DNA from: Fictibacillus enclensis
GTDB taxonomy: Bacteria; Bacillota; Bacilli; Bacillales; Fictibacillaceae
Assembly (NCBI RefSeq): GCF_001457035.1
Contig: NZ_KQ758617.1
Span: forward strand, 620,001-684,000
Direction: 5' to 3'
DNA: 64,000 nt
Of the stretch, positions 40,813 through 48,544 are shown in pieces. Each line of letters opens with the position of its first letter. Position 1 is the first letter of the stretch. The notes beneath the pieces are model-generated. The model saw nothing but the letters and a program-made list of their open reading frames with translations, was not told the origin of the DNA and searched no databases. A program made the position numbers and the translations under genes.

Positions 40813-41799
40813 TTACAGGGTTCTGGTTTTTCCATTCTTTTTCAATAGACGTTGTAGGCTTTTGTCATAATCTCTTTTTAGCTCTGAGACGATCTCTTTA
40901 ACAGGAGCCACTTCTTTGATGGAATTTACGCCTTGCCCGGCAGACCATATATCTTTCCACGCTTTGGCATCCGAGGCATCAAGGTGTGAAACGTCCACTT
41001 GTTCCTTTCGTTTCAAGTGGTCAGGATCAAGACCTGCATTTCGTATACTTGGTGTTAGGTAATTGGCATTCACTCCGCTAAATGCATCCGTGTAGACCAG
41101 GTCTTCAAAAGAAGAATCGATGAGCATGGTCTTGTAATTCGTACTGGCAAAGCTTTCTTCCGACGCGATAAAACGGGTGCCCATATAAACCATGTCTGCT
41201 CCCAATGCTTCTGCAGCCAAAATATCTTGCCCATTGTTGATGCAGCCTGCCAAAATGGTGATGCCATGCCAGAATTCTTTGACCGCACCCATGAATGCGA
41301 TGGGGTTTATGGTGCCGGCATGGCCGCCGGCACCATTGCAGACCAGAATCAATCCATCCACTCCTGTCTGTGCGGCTTTCCTGGCATGAACAAGATGAAT
41401 CACATCAGAAAATACAAGGCCACCGTATTTGTGAACGGTTTCAACCACTTCTCCCGGATGGCCGAGCGAAGTAATAACAACGGGAGGCTGATATTTGCCA
41501 ATCAGCTCCAAGTCCTGTTTATAGCGTTTGTTGCTTTTATGTACAATAATGTTTACAGCCCATGGAGCAACGTTACCAGGTTGGTTATCATTCTTCGCCA
41601 ATTCGAGTTCTCCGGTGATCCGGAGCATCCATTCCTCGAGTATCTCACTGGTACGTGCATTTAGGAGCGGGAAGGAACCAATAATTCCTGATTTACAAGC
41701 TTCAATGACAAGCTCAGGACTTGATACAAGGAACATGGGTGCAGCGATAACAGGCAAACTCAATTTGTTTACAAAATCTTCAGTCAATTTTTCCGGCAT
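40813..41799 (-). CDS. Nitronate monooxygenase (2-nitropropane dioxygenase family)
   Basis: 328 residues from ATG 41799 behind GGGAGGAATAG. A FMN-dependent TIM barrel: LPVIAAPMFLVSSPELVIEACKSG at the N terminus, LVCNGAGGHAG (the catalytic-His segment), ILAGCINNGQDILAAEALGADMVYMGTRF (phosphate-binding GADMVYMGTRF). It detoxifies nitronates or, in some members, reduces enoyl compounds. The start region carries an operator like that of B. subtilis FadR, so a link to fatty-acid turnover is possible. Single gene. Confidence 0.9.
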   Translation of the reverse strand: MPEKLTEDFVNKLSLPVIAAPMFLVSSPELVIEACKSGIIGSFPLLNARTSEILEEWMLRITGELELAKNDNQPGNVAPWAVNIIVHKSNKRYKQDLELIGKYQPPVVITSLGHPGEVVETVHKYGGLVFSDVIHLVHARKAAQTGVDGLILVCNGAGGHAGTINPIAFMGAVKEFWHGITILAGCINNGQDILAAEALGADMVYMGTRFIASEESFASTNYKTMLIDSSFEDLVYTDAFSGVNANYLTPSIRNAGLDPDHLKRKEQVDVSHLDASDAKAWKDIWSAGQGVNSIKEVAPVKEIVSELKRDYDKSLQRLLKKNGKTRTL

Positions 41800-41820
41800 A
41801 ACTATTCCTCCCTTGGCGAT

Positions 41821-41848
41821 TAAAATGAATGAATTATCATTCATTTTA
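41821..41848. promoter_or_regulatory. FadR (YsiA)-like operator before the nitronate monooxygenase
   Basis: The core TGAATGA-ATTA-TCATTCA sits in 12-base perfect arms. It matches the B. subtilis FadR consensus as I remember it (TGAATGA-nTAn-TCATTCA) at 17 of 18 positions and lies 22 bases before the start. Confidence 0.66.
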
Positions 41849-41970
41849 TGGATGTGAAATTGTACTTCTCCCTTTAAAGGTACTTTACGGATTTTCGGCG
41901 GTCAAGTGAAAACGCTATATTTCTATGATAGAATGGGAATATCTACTAATTTAATAGATAGGAGAATAAA

Positions 41971-42088
41971 ATGGCCAAAAAAATCGTGCTCGCTGGAGGA
42001 GTGCAGAATTGTGGAACAGGGATTTGAGTTTTCGTATACAAGTCTTGAAGATGCATTCCGTGATTTACTCCAGCCCGTTTCGGAATAA
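41971..42088 (+). pseudogene. TIGR01777-type epimerase, internal-deletion scar
   Basis: ATG 41971 behind AGGAG reads MAKKIVLAGG, the Rossmann start of a sugar-epimerase-like protein, and stops after 18 codons. In another frame from about 42014 the sequence gives VEQGFEFSYTSLEDAFRDLL and a stop at 42088, the DUF1731 C terminus of the same family. About 260 residues between the two ends are missing. Confidence 0.7.
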
Positions 42089-42180
42089 CATGCCATTTGT
42101 CACACCATTTTAATGACACATTCGACTGAACAGCGACCTTTTTCTTCGTACAATAAACTATCAATTGGAAGTGGACGAAG

Positions 42181-42240
42181 ATGAATAAGGTCGTTTCATT
42201 AAAACATGTCTCAAAGTCTTATTTCTTGCCAAGCTGCAGG
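42181..42240 (+). pseudogene. ABC transporter ATPase, N-terminal scrap
   Basis: ATG 42181 reads MNKVVSLKHVSKSYFLPS and then a stop. This is the start of an ABC ATP-binding protein, cut off before the Walker A motif. Confidence 0.5.
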
Positions 42241-42293
42241 TGAAAAGCAGAATTGAAGCCATTACATTGGCTGAGGAAAAAGGATGGATGTAA
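42231..42293 (+). pseudogene. LuxR-type response regulator, C-terminal scrap
   Basis: A frame that only starts inside the sequence gives KLQVKSRIEAITLAEEKGWM and a stop. This is the closing helix of a NarL/LuxR-type response regulator; everything before it is missing. It joins directly to the ABC scrap, so one deletion removed the material between two neighbouring genes. Confidence 0.6.
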
Positions 42294-42321
42294 AAAGCAA
42301 TCCAATTTTGGATTGCTTTTT
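42292..42321. terminator. Terminator after the response regulator scrap, shared with the PH-domain gene
   Basis: AAAAAGCAATCC, loop AATTTT, GGATTGCTTTTT: 12 perfect pairs. Confidence 0.9.
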
Positions 42322-42324
42322 TCG

Positions 42325-42681
42325 TTACACCCGGGTTAGCAGGCTCTCAATTTTATTTTTGGCCTCTTCTGGTGAGTCGAGCTCCAGAATGATTTTCTTG
42401 TATTCAAAATTATCAAGGTCGAGAATCAGCACGTTTTTGTGATTGGAGAAGGAAAGGAAGACCCATTCATTTTGATATAGGAAACGCCCGTGTTTTATGT
42501 TACGCGTGATGCCTGAAGTACCAATACGGAAGGCGACCGGGTTAATTTTAAAGTCCCCGACACGGACGGAGGAAATAGCGGTGAGGGGAACGGTGATTTC
42601 TTTTTTCAGTGCCGCAGCCGCTGTTAGCCCTTTGAAGTTTATGATTAAGCGGTCGCTTGCGAATTCAATATGTCTGCTCAT
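42325..42681 (-). CDS. Bacterial PH-domain-like protein
   Basis: 118 residues of one beta-rich domain: IEFASDRLIINFKGLTAAAALKKEITVPLTAISSVRV with the alternating pattern of bacterial PH domains, then RFLYQNEWVFLSFSNHKNVLILDL and a C-terminal helix (SPEEAKNKIESLL) capping the sheet. Function unknown. Single gene. Confidence 0.75.
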   Translation of the reverse strand: MSRHIEFASDRLIINFKGLTAAAALKKEITVPLTAISSVRVGDFKINPVAFRIGTSGITRNIKHGRFLYQNEWVFLSFSNHKNVLILDLDNFEYKKIILELDSPEEAKNKIESLLTRV

Positions 42682-42741
42682 ATGAAAAACTCCTTTTTGT
42701 AACTAAGACGTATGAGGCAGCAAAAAGGTTCAGTGAATCAT

Positions 42742-42766
42742 AAAAAAAGAGTGCCCAAAAGGCACC
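42742..42766 (-). terminator. Terminator of the secreted nuclease gene
   Basis: GTGCC, five-base loop, GGCAC; on the reverse strand a T run follows. Confidence 0.68.
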
Positions 42767-42772
42767 CTTTTA

Positions 42773-45223
42773 TTAATTGGCTTTTTTCAATTTCACCTGA
42801 ACCACAACAGGATCATGGTCACTCGCTCGTCCGTGCTGCTCCATGAACTGGGAGTTAATGTGCACGATATCTACCTTAGTGCTGTTCTTAAGGTTATTGG
42901 AAACAAGAATGTGATCCAGTACTTGAGCATTTCCCTGGTAAGAGTAGGAATAGCGCTCAAAGGAAGGCACTTCTTCAATCATGTTGGATAATTCTTTTCC
43001 TTTTACCTTTTCAAGAGTGGAGCTGAATTCGAAGTCATTAAAGTCACCAGTCAAAACGACATTCGCGTTTGGATCGTCGGCTTTAATGCTTTTTACAAAA
43101 TGGTTCACGATATCTGCAATCTTATGGCGCTGAATTTCACTGCTTAATACAGGCGGCTGGTGCTTGCCAAACAATGGCTCATCTCCGCCTTTTGAGTTGA
43201 AGTGGTTGGCAATGACTACAATCCTTTCTCCATTGAACTCAAATTGTGCCGCAAGAGGTTTTCGGCTGTTGTCAAATGCCGGATTTGTCGGATCGATGCG
43301 TCCTGGGTTTAGAGACAATTGGCCGTCTTTATATACAACTGACTGGGTAGCTGTTCCTTTTTCTCCTGAAACAAGGGAAACACGTTCCGGATTATAAATG
43401 AAAGCCACGCGGATGTTCCCCCCTGGAATTCCGCCGTCTTTTCCGTTGACAGGGGCAATATCAGTGAACTTGTATGCTGGACCGCCATTGGCCTGAATGG
43501 CTTTAATAAGGCGCTCGGCACTTTCCTTTGAATCGGTTTCTCCGTTATTAACGGGACCATTGCTGTCCTGAATCTCGGTAAGTCCAATAATGTCAGGAGA
43601 CTTTAGGTTATGGACGATGGAATCTGCAATTCGCTCCGCCTTTTCGTCACTTGTTCCGTCTGCGCCTTCTTTATTAGCTGAGAAGTTTTCAACGTTAAAG
43701 CTGGCAATGGTAAGCTTTTTCTTTTTGCCTTTAAGCTTTGTGACTTCACGTTCTGTTTTTCCTTCAAAGAATGCTGGAAGTTCATCCTTGTTGGCAAGGA
43801 CTTTATAGTTGCTGAAGCTGTAGCTTACAACACCGGTAATGCTGCCTTTAAAGTAATCCCCGGATTTTGCTACAAAATTATTGTCATTGATGTCTACAAA
43901 GATACGTTCAGGATTAAAATCCTTTTTTGTAATATTGATGGCTCCTGATGAATTGAGCGGAGAGTTACCTTGATTCTTGACCACTACAGACAATTCACCA
44001 TAGCTTTGGGGAGCGATTACTCGTGGGTCTTTTAACTGGATTCTCATACCTTCAAGGCTTTCGTAAAAATCGATTCCGTCTTCTTCTGGATCAAACTTGC
44101 CAAAGTTATCATTATCAATTACCAGTGTCGGGATGTGTCTTCCGCCGAAACCAAGGAGAACAGGAGCAGGAAGTGCATGCCCGGTTTCTGTCAAGGTTAC
44201 CGAACCGCCGGTATCCGCATTGATTTCTGTAACGGGAAGGTCGGTTTTCAACTTTTCAGAATAACCGTCCAGTACCCATTCTTTTACTTGCCCTGTGGTT
44301 TTGATCACATCACCAGCTGATAATCCATGTCCCTTTTTATATACAAGAATTCCTTCTGATGTTTTTTCGTTTTTGTCTGGCTTTAGATCCTGCATGTAGA
44401 AATTATTGCTGTCCACGACATGTGTGACGATTCCTTCTACGTTTGCTACGGATTTATTAGCAAATGGTGACTGCTGGGAAGCTCCCTGAATATCATGGAT
44501 TCGCAATCCGGTGAGAGCGACTGTGTATGTAAAAGTAGATGTCTCACTGTTTTTTAAGCCGTCCTTTACGGCTATTGCTTTGATGGTCGTGTCTTCATTG
44601 ATGGTGATCGGTTCACTGTACTTTGTGCTCTCGGCAGATGGATCGCTTCCATCGACTGTATAATAGATGTCTGCATCTGGTGTGGCTGTTGAGAGTGTAA
44701 CCGTCGAGCCGCCTGTCACAATCCCTTTATCTGGAGTTGCCGTAACAGGTTCTGCCTGAGGATCCTGTGGAGTGTCACCCACAAATGTATAGCTTTTGGC
44801 ATTCTTATGTCCTGGTACCGCAAAATAGGCGGCCAAGTCACCCGTAATTTGAATTTTTTTGCCAAGGTTTTCAGGGTGATCTTTTAAATTCAGATCCTCT
44901 CTTACAGCATTAGCTGGAAGTTGTACCGGCAAAATTTTGGTTTTTTCGGTTTCTGTTGGCGAATCAGCGATGGCCAGATTGGTATTTGCGGAAAAAGGTG
45001 CGGAGAATTGGTAAGAGATTGATGTTCCGCTTCCTCCCCTGACCGTTCCTACAATATAGCCTTCCACAGTCTTATTACTGCCGCTGTTGTTGGCGATGGC
45101 ATCCTTAACCGAAATAACATCGGCAGCAGTTGCTGTCTTTACAGCGACAGGGGATAACAAGCTGACAATAAAAAGGAGAACCATTGCCAGGCTTAAGCCC
45201 TTTTTGTACCCTTTTGTACGCAT
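42773..45223 (-). CDS. Large secreted multi-domain endonuclease/exonuclease/phosphatase
   Basis: 816 residues. A signal peptide (MRTKGYKKGLSLAMVLLFIV, ending TATAA) is followed by an OB-like DUF6359-type domain (about 35-130: VISVKDAIANNSGSNKTVEGYIVGTVRG in part), a chitobiase C-terminal-like beta domain (PDADIYYTVDGSDPS), a second nucleic-acid-binding OB domain (ANVEGIVTHVVDSNNFYMQDL) and the catalytic EEP domain from about 500: IASFNVENFS, IGLTEIQDSNG, NIRVAFIYNP, VVIANHFNSKG, VVLTGDFNDF and SDHDPVVVQVKL, all catalytic residues present. It resembles extracellular nucleases such as YhcR/ExeM and likely degrades external DNA for phosphate or biofilm turnover. No wall anchor. Confidence 0.9.
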   Translation of the reverse strand: MRTKGYKKGLSLAMVLLFIVSLLSPVAVKTATAADVISVKDAIANNSGSNKTVEGYIVGTVRGGSGTSISYQFSAPFSANTNLAIADSPTETEKTKILPVQLPANAVREDLNLKDHPENLGKKIQITGDLAAYFAVPGHKNAKSYTFVGDTPQDPQAEPVTATPDKGIVTGGSTVTLSTATPDADIYYTVDGSDPSAESTKYSEPITINEDTTIKAIAVKDGLKNSETSTFTYTVALTGLRIHDIQGASQQSPFANKSVANVEGIVTHVVDSNNFYMQDLKPDKNEKTSEGILVYKKGHGLSAGDVIKTTGQVKEWVLDGYSEKLKTDLPVTEINADTGGSVTLTETGHALPAPVLLGFGGRHIPTLVIDNDNFGKFDPEEDGIDFYESLEGMRIQLKDPRVIAPQSYGELSVVVKNQGNSPLNSSGAINITKKDFNPERIFVDINDNNFVAKSGDYFKGSITGVVSYSFSNYKVLANKDELPAFFEGKTEREVTKLKGKKKKLTIASFNVENFSANKEGADGTSDEKAERIADSIVHNLKSPDIIGLTEIQDSNGPVNNGETDSKESAERLIKAIQANGGPAYKFTDIAPVNGKDGGIPGGNIRVAFIYNPERVSLVSGEKGTATQSVVYKDGQLSLNPGRIDPTNPAFDNSRKPLAAQFEFNGERIVVIANHFNSKGGDEPLFGKHQPPVLSSEIQRHKIADIVNHFVKSIKADDPNANVVLTGDFNDFEFSSTLEKVKGKELSNMIEEVPSFERYSYSYQGNAQVLDHILVSNNLKNSTKVDIVHINSQFMEQHGRASDHDPVVVQVKLKKAN

Positions 45224-45541
45224 GTCCTTTCACCCTTTACTTTAAAATTTTAAAACAGACCCATTACCTCGTATCACCCAATTATTAAGAAATGAGACGA
45301 ATAATGTAAATATATCATGTAAAAACGGCTACAAAAGACTTATGTGGAAAAATGAGGAATTGTGCCCTGAAATTCGTTTTTACTTAGTAAAAACGTCCTT
45401 AAAATATTAAGCCCGCTAAATGATTTCTAGATATACCCATTTTTGCGGAAAATTCAGAATACTGTCATAAATTTCACTTGTAACTCACTCTATAGTCTTA
45501 TAAGCTTAGAGGAACTTGCAGTAAAGAAAGGGGACCTTTAT
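45224..45541. other. Divergent control region between nuclease and desaturase genes
   Basis: A 318-base AT-rich gap. The reading frame of the desaturase stays open back to 45443, but this stretch has no ribosome site and carries promoter-like TATAGT (45491) and TTATAA (45498) elements. The sequence GTCATAAATTTCACTTGTAA just upstream may be a binding site for a DesR-type regulator of membrane fluidity; this is from resemblance only. Confidence 0.4.
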
Positions 45542-46597
45542 ATTAAAGACCTTCATTCGTTTGGGTGGTACGCTGCCCGCATTACACCGCATCTATCAAA
45601 AACTATGTTTAAACCTGTTCCATCCCGGCTGTGGGGAGGATTCGCCTATCTTCTCGTTATCGTTGCCGGCTTTTTAGGGATTGGTTTCTTTGATCTTCAT
45701 ATTGTGTTCAATATAATGATTGCCGGGGTTTTGGGTGCTTGTTTTGCCGCCATGGGATTTTTAGGACATGAAATCCTTCATGGAACAGTTGTTAAAACAG
45801 CCTGGCTGCGCAACTTTCTTGGTGCTGTTGCTTTTTGGCCGTTAAGTACTGGCCCGAGACTATGGAGAAAATGGCATAACATGAATCATCACGTTCATAC
45901 CCAGCACGACGAAAAAGATCCGGATGCCTGGCCCGCTCTAGAGCGGCTTGTCCAAAATTCGTTTCTTCGGGTTATTTACCGACTGCCTTTTGGGCTGCGT
46001 GCATTCTTCAGCTTTATATCCCTAAGCATTCAATTTACCATGCATGGACTGAAAATGTTTTTTGAATATATAAAGGATTTCAATCCACGAAATCGCCCGG
46101 CTGTTCTACTGCAAACGGTTCTTCCATGGGCGACCTGGATTGGTTTGTTATTCTGGATCGGACCGGTTAAATGGCTTTTCGCGTTTTTCATACCTTTGCT
46201 GATCGCTAATTTCATTGTCATGAGCTATATTTCAACCAATCATAGACTGAATCCATTGACACCTGTTAATGACCCGTTGGCTAACAGTCTGACAGTAACC
46301 GTTCCCAAATGGGTGGATGTACTTCACTTCAATTTTTCTTATCATACCGAGCATCATTTGTTTCCAAGCATGAGCCCGAAGTATTATCCTGTGGTCAAGC
46401 AGCATATTAAAAAAATGTGGCCCGAACGATATCATGAGATGAAAATGAGCAAAGCAATGAAAGCCTTATGGAATACACCGAGAGTCTATTTTAAAGGAAA
46501 TGAGCTGATTGATCCGAATAAGGAAACACTGTTTGGAACACTGGGGAATGGTTTGTACAAAGATTCGAAAACGAAGAGTTATAAAAAATCAGTATAA
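45542..46597 (+). CDS. Membrane fatty acid desaturase (possible ATT start)
   Basis: A di-iron acyl-lipid or acyl-CoA desaturase with three His boxes: HEILH, HNMNHH and HTEHH. Four membrane helices are paired around them. No ATG, GTG or TTG has a ribosome site near the expected N terminus; AAAGGGG at 45526-45533 is eight bases before an in-frame ATT at 45542, which gives 351 residues starting at the family's KDLHSFGWYAARITPHL. Use of TTG 45443 (384 residues) would put the probable promoter inside the gene. The product inserts double bonds into acyl chains, typically on cooling. Confidence 0.82.
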   Translation: MKDLHSFGWYAARITPHLSKTMFKPVPSRLWGGFAYLLVIVAGFLGIGFFDLHIVFNIMIAGVLGACFAAMGFLGHEILHGTVVKTAWLRNFLGAVAFWPLSTGPRLWRKWHNMNHHVHTQHDEKDPDAWPALERLVQNSFLRVIYRLPFGLRAFFSFISLSIQFTMHGLKMFFEYIKDFNPRNRPAVLLQTVLPWATWIGLLFWIGPVKWLFAFFIPLLIANFIVMSYISTNHRLNPLTPVNDPLANSLTVTVPKWVDVLHFNFSYHTEHHLFPSMSPKYYPVVKQHIKKMWPERYHEMKMSKAMKALWNTPRVYFKGNELIDPNKETLFGTLGNGLYKDSKTKSYKKSV

Positions 46598-46612
46598 GCT
46601 GGAGCAACTTGC

Positions 46613-46650
46613 AAAAAATCCGCCTTCTTTTTTAAAAGGTGGATTTTTTT
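46613..46650. terminator. Terminator of the desaturase gene
   Basis: AAAAAATCCGCCTT and AAGGTGGATTTTTT with one G-T pair; A and T runs on both sides make it two-way. Confidence 0.88.
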
Positions 46651-46693
46651 GATTTACTCTTTTTTCATGATTGGAAGGACTTGTGTCTAACGA

Positions 46694-47230
46694 TTATAGG
46701 ACCTCAGGATGCATGGGAGATTCTTCTTTTTTTAGCCCATTACCCTTTTTTAGAATGTAAGCATTAAAGCCGATGTAATAGGTTCCTAAAATAAAAAAGA
46801 CAAAAGCGGTTAACGGGTCGGTAGTAAAATGCTGTCCATACTGCATGTTCTGCATCGATTGCCAGTCGGAGCTGCCCGCCAAAATGAGGAATCGGTATAA
46901 AAAGCGTCCCAAAAAGAGGATAAGGACGGTGGCTTCAATCCATTTATGCGTTCGATAATACAGTTCGTTATTTTTCCACTGAAATTTACTGTGCAGCGCC
47001 GCATAACGGACAAGCACAACTCCGATCAGAATTCCGGGCACTGCATAAAAAAGAGTACGTGGATGAAGTGCTGCATTTGCTAAAAAGCCGATAATAATTA
47101 AAGTAAAAAGAATCATTCGAAAGATAAGCCTTCTTGGTTTGAAAAATTGAAAACCGATCGTACGCTGGGTTCTTCGGTAAATGACAAACGCCATTACAAG
47201 CAGGGGTATGGCCATTTGCTGAATGTGCAT
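46694..47230 (-). CDS. Membrane protein of DUF1453/CcdC-like type
   Basis: 178 residues from ATG 47230 (behind GAGGTG), with five or so helices: MAIPLLVMAFVIYRRTQRTIG, LIFRMILFTLIIIGFLANAAL, FYAVPGILIGVVLVRYAALHS, ATVLILFLGRFLYRFLIL, and a last one ending in YYIGFNAYILKK. The RRTxRTIGxQ start and RYAxxHSKF loop recall CcdC-like DUF1453 proteins, whose function is unclear. An alternative GTG at 47242 overlaps the ribosome site. Single gene. Confidence 0.7.
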   Translation of the reverse strand: MHIQQMAIPLLVMAFVIYRRTQRTIGFQFFKPRRLIFRMILFTLIIIGFLANAALHPRTLFYAVPGILIGVVLVRYAALHSKFQWKNNELYYRTHKWIEATVLILFLGRFLYRFLILAGSSDWQSMQNMQYGQHFTTDPLTAFVFFILGTYYIGFNAYILKKGNGLKKEESPMHPEVL

Positions 47231-47461
47231 ACCTTGTTTCACCTCTTCTCTATATATCCTTTCCGTTAGTATAACACCTGCTTTGAAAAGGGGAACGGCT
47301 GGTGTCTATCCATTGATTTAGTTAGGTTTTTAAAATAATAAAAAAGGGTAAAATTATAGTTTGGCCTAGATTGTTATCTCATTGTAATGTTCTTAACATC
47401 CTCATGTCATATTGCCTTGTTAGAATGAGCAGGGAATTCAGATATACAGGAGGATGTTATT

Positions 47462-48109
47462 TTGAAAAAATTAGTTTCAGGAATGATCGCGGCTGGCGTT
47501 CTTGCACTAAATCCCGTAGCAGGCCATGCAGCTCTCGGAGATGAGACACTTAAACCAAAAACCACAGATTCAGATGTTCAGGACCTCCAGGCTTTATTGA
47601 AAGATAAAGGATATTTTACATATCATAAAACCACAAATTATTATGGTTCATACACCACTTCAGCAGTAAAAAAACTTCAGGAAGATAAAGGGCTTGCGGT
47701 TGATGGCGTCGCTGGAAACTCGGTGTATAAAGCGTTGGGTGTGTTCAGCAAACAGGCAATTGTGGATGAGGCAAAAAAATATACCGGCACACCTTATGAA
47801 TGGGGTGGTGAAACACCGGACGGATTCGATTGCAGCGGCTATTTAAACTACATTTTTGACCGTGCAGAGAACATTGACCTTCCTCGCACCGTAAAAGACA
47901 TCCATAAAGAAGGAAAATCTGTGGATTCTCCTCAGGTCGGGGACATCGTGTTCTTTGATATTAACGGAAACGGAGAACTTTCCCACGCGGGAGTATATGT
48001 TGGCGACGGTAAATTCATGCACGCATCTTCCTCAAAGGGAGTCACCACATCCGAGCTGGACAGCTCGTATTGGTCTCCGCGCTATGAAGGTGCAAAACGA
48101 TATCGTTAG
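47462..48109 (+). CDS. Secreted NlpC/P60 endopeptidase with peptidoglycan-binding domain
   Basis: 215 residues. Signal peptide (KKLVSGMIAAGVLALNPVAGHA), then a PG_binding_1 repeat (DVQDLQALLKDKGYFTY... TSAVKKLQEDKGLAVDGVAG, about 40-90), then NlpC/P60 with the catalytic Cys in DGFDCSGYLNYIF (about 122) and His in ELSHAGVYVGDG and FMHASSSKGV. It cuts D-gamma-glutamyl-meso-diaminopimelate bonds in wall peptides. TTG start after AGGAGG. A single gene with strong terminator. Confidence 0.94.
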   Translation: MKKLVSGMIAAGVLALNPVAGHAALGDETLKPKTTDSDVQDLQALLKDKGYFTYHKTTNYYGSYTTSAVKKLQEDKGLAVDGVAGNSVYKALGVFSKQAIVDEAKKYTGTPYEWGGETPDGFDCSGYLNYIFDRAENIDLPRTVKDIHKEGKSVDSPQVGDIVFFDINGNGELSHAGVYVGDGKFMHASSSKGVTTSELDSSYWSPRYEGAKRYR

Positions 48110-48116
48110 TCCTACA

Positions 48117-48161
48117 AAAAACGTCAGCTTATCTCATCAGGGGATAAGCTGGCGTTTTTTT
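48117..48161 (+). terminator. Terminator of the NlpC/P60 gene
   Basis: AAAAACGTCAGCTTATC and GATAAGCTGGCGTTTTT with one G-T pair, followed by T residues. Confidence 0.9.
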
Positions 48162-48227
48162 GTTTACTCTTTTATATAAGTTTTATTAAAAGCTTATTGC
48201 TTTAGGCGGAAGAAACTTCATTGACAA

Positions 48228-48317
48228 GTTGATTGGAGTGCAAGGTGTAAGACTCCGACGGGACATGCGTGACAGGTGAGCCCCGTGGAAAGCGAGCATT
48301 CTGAAACGCAAATCAAC
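48228..48317. repeat. Short interspersed repeat of Bacillaceae type
   Basis: About 90 bases bounded by GTTGATT and AATCAAC. Internal blocks (GACTCCGACGGGA, GACAGGTGAGCCCCGTGG, GGAAAGCGAGCATTCTG, CGCAAATCAAC) follow the order of a GC-richer non-coding repeat scattered through many Bacillus-related genomes (CTCCTGCGGGA...GTGAGACCCCG...GGAAAGCG...GGAAATCAAC, from memory). It is the only copy in this window and abuts a decayed kinase gene. Confidence 0.62.
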
Positions 48318-48353
48318 CACTTACAAGAGCAACAAGAGATTCGTATTAAGAAA

Positions 48354-48515
48354 CTTGAACGTTTCTACCAAAGTGACCAGTCAAGAAGTGATGAGGAAGG
48401 ACTTGGTCTTGGTTTATCCATAGCGAAATGGTTTATAGAGAAGCATGAAGGCAAGATAAAAGTGGAAAGTGAACGCGGCAAAGGAACCGCCTTTATCATG
48501 AATTTTCCAAAATAA
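48354..48515 (+). pseudogene. Sensor histidine kinase, C-terminal remnant
   Basis: The last 50-odd codons of a HATPase_c domain: [36 protein letters not shown] with the G2 box GLGLGLSIA, then [11 protein letters not shown] and stop. The region before RFYQSD (N box, G1 box, H box, sensor) is absent, replaced by the interspersed repeat. A frame reading through the repeat to GTG 48276 has no biological meaning. Confidence 0.82.
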
Positions 48516-48544
48516 AGACGAAGGGCTTCAGCCCTTCGTCTTTT
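48515..48544. terminator. Bidirectional terminator
   Basis: AAAGACGAAGGGC, loop TTCA, GCCCTTCGTCTTT. Closes the kinase remnant and the convergent aminopeptidase gene. Confidence 0.92.

Noticed and set aside
48276-48515. A 79-residue histidine-kinase-like gene starting at GTG 48276
   Set aside because: The first codons lie inside the interspersed repeat and the kinase part lacks its catalytic core; it is a remnant.
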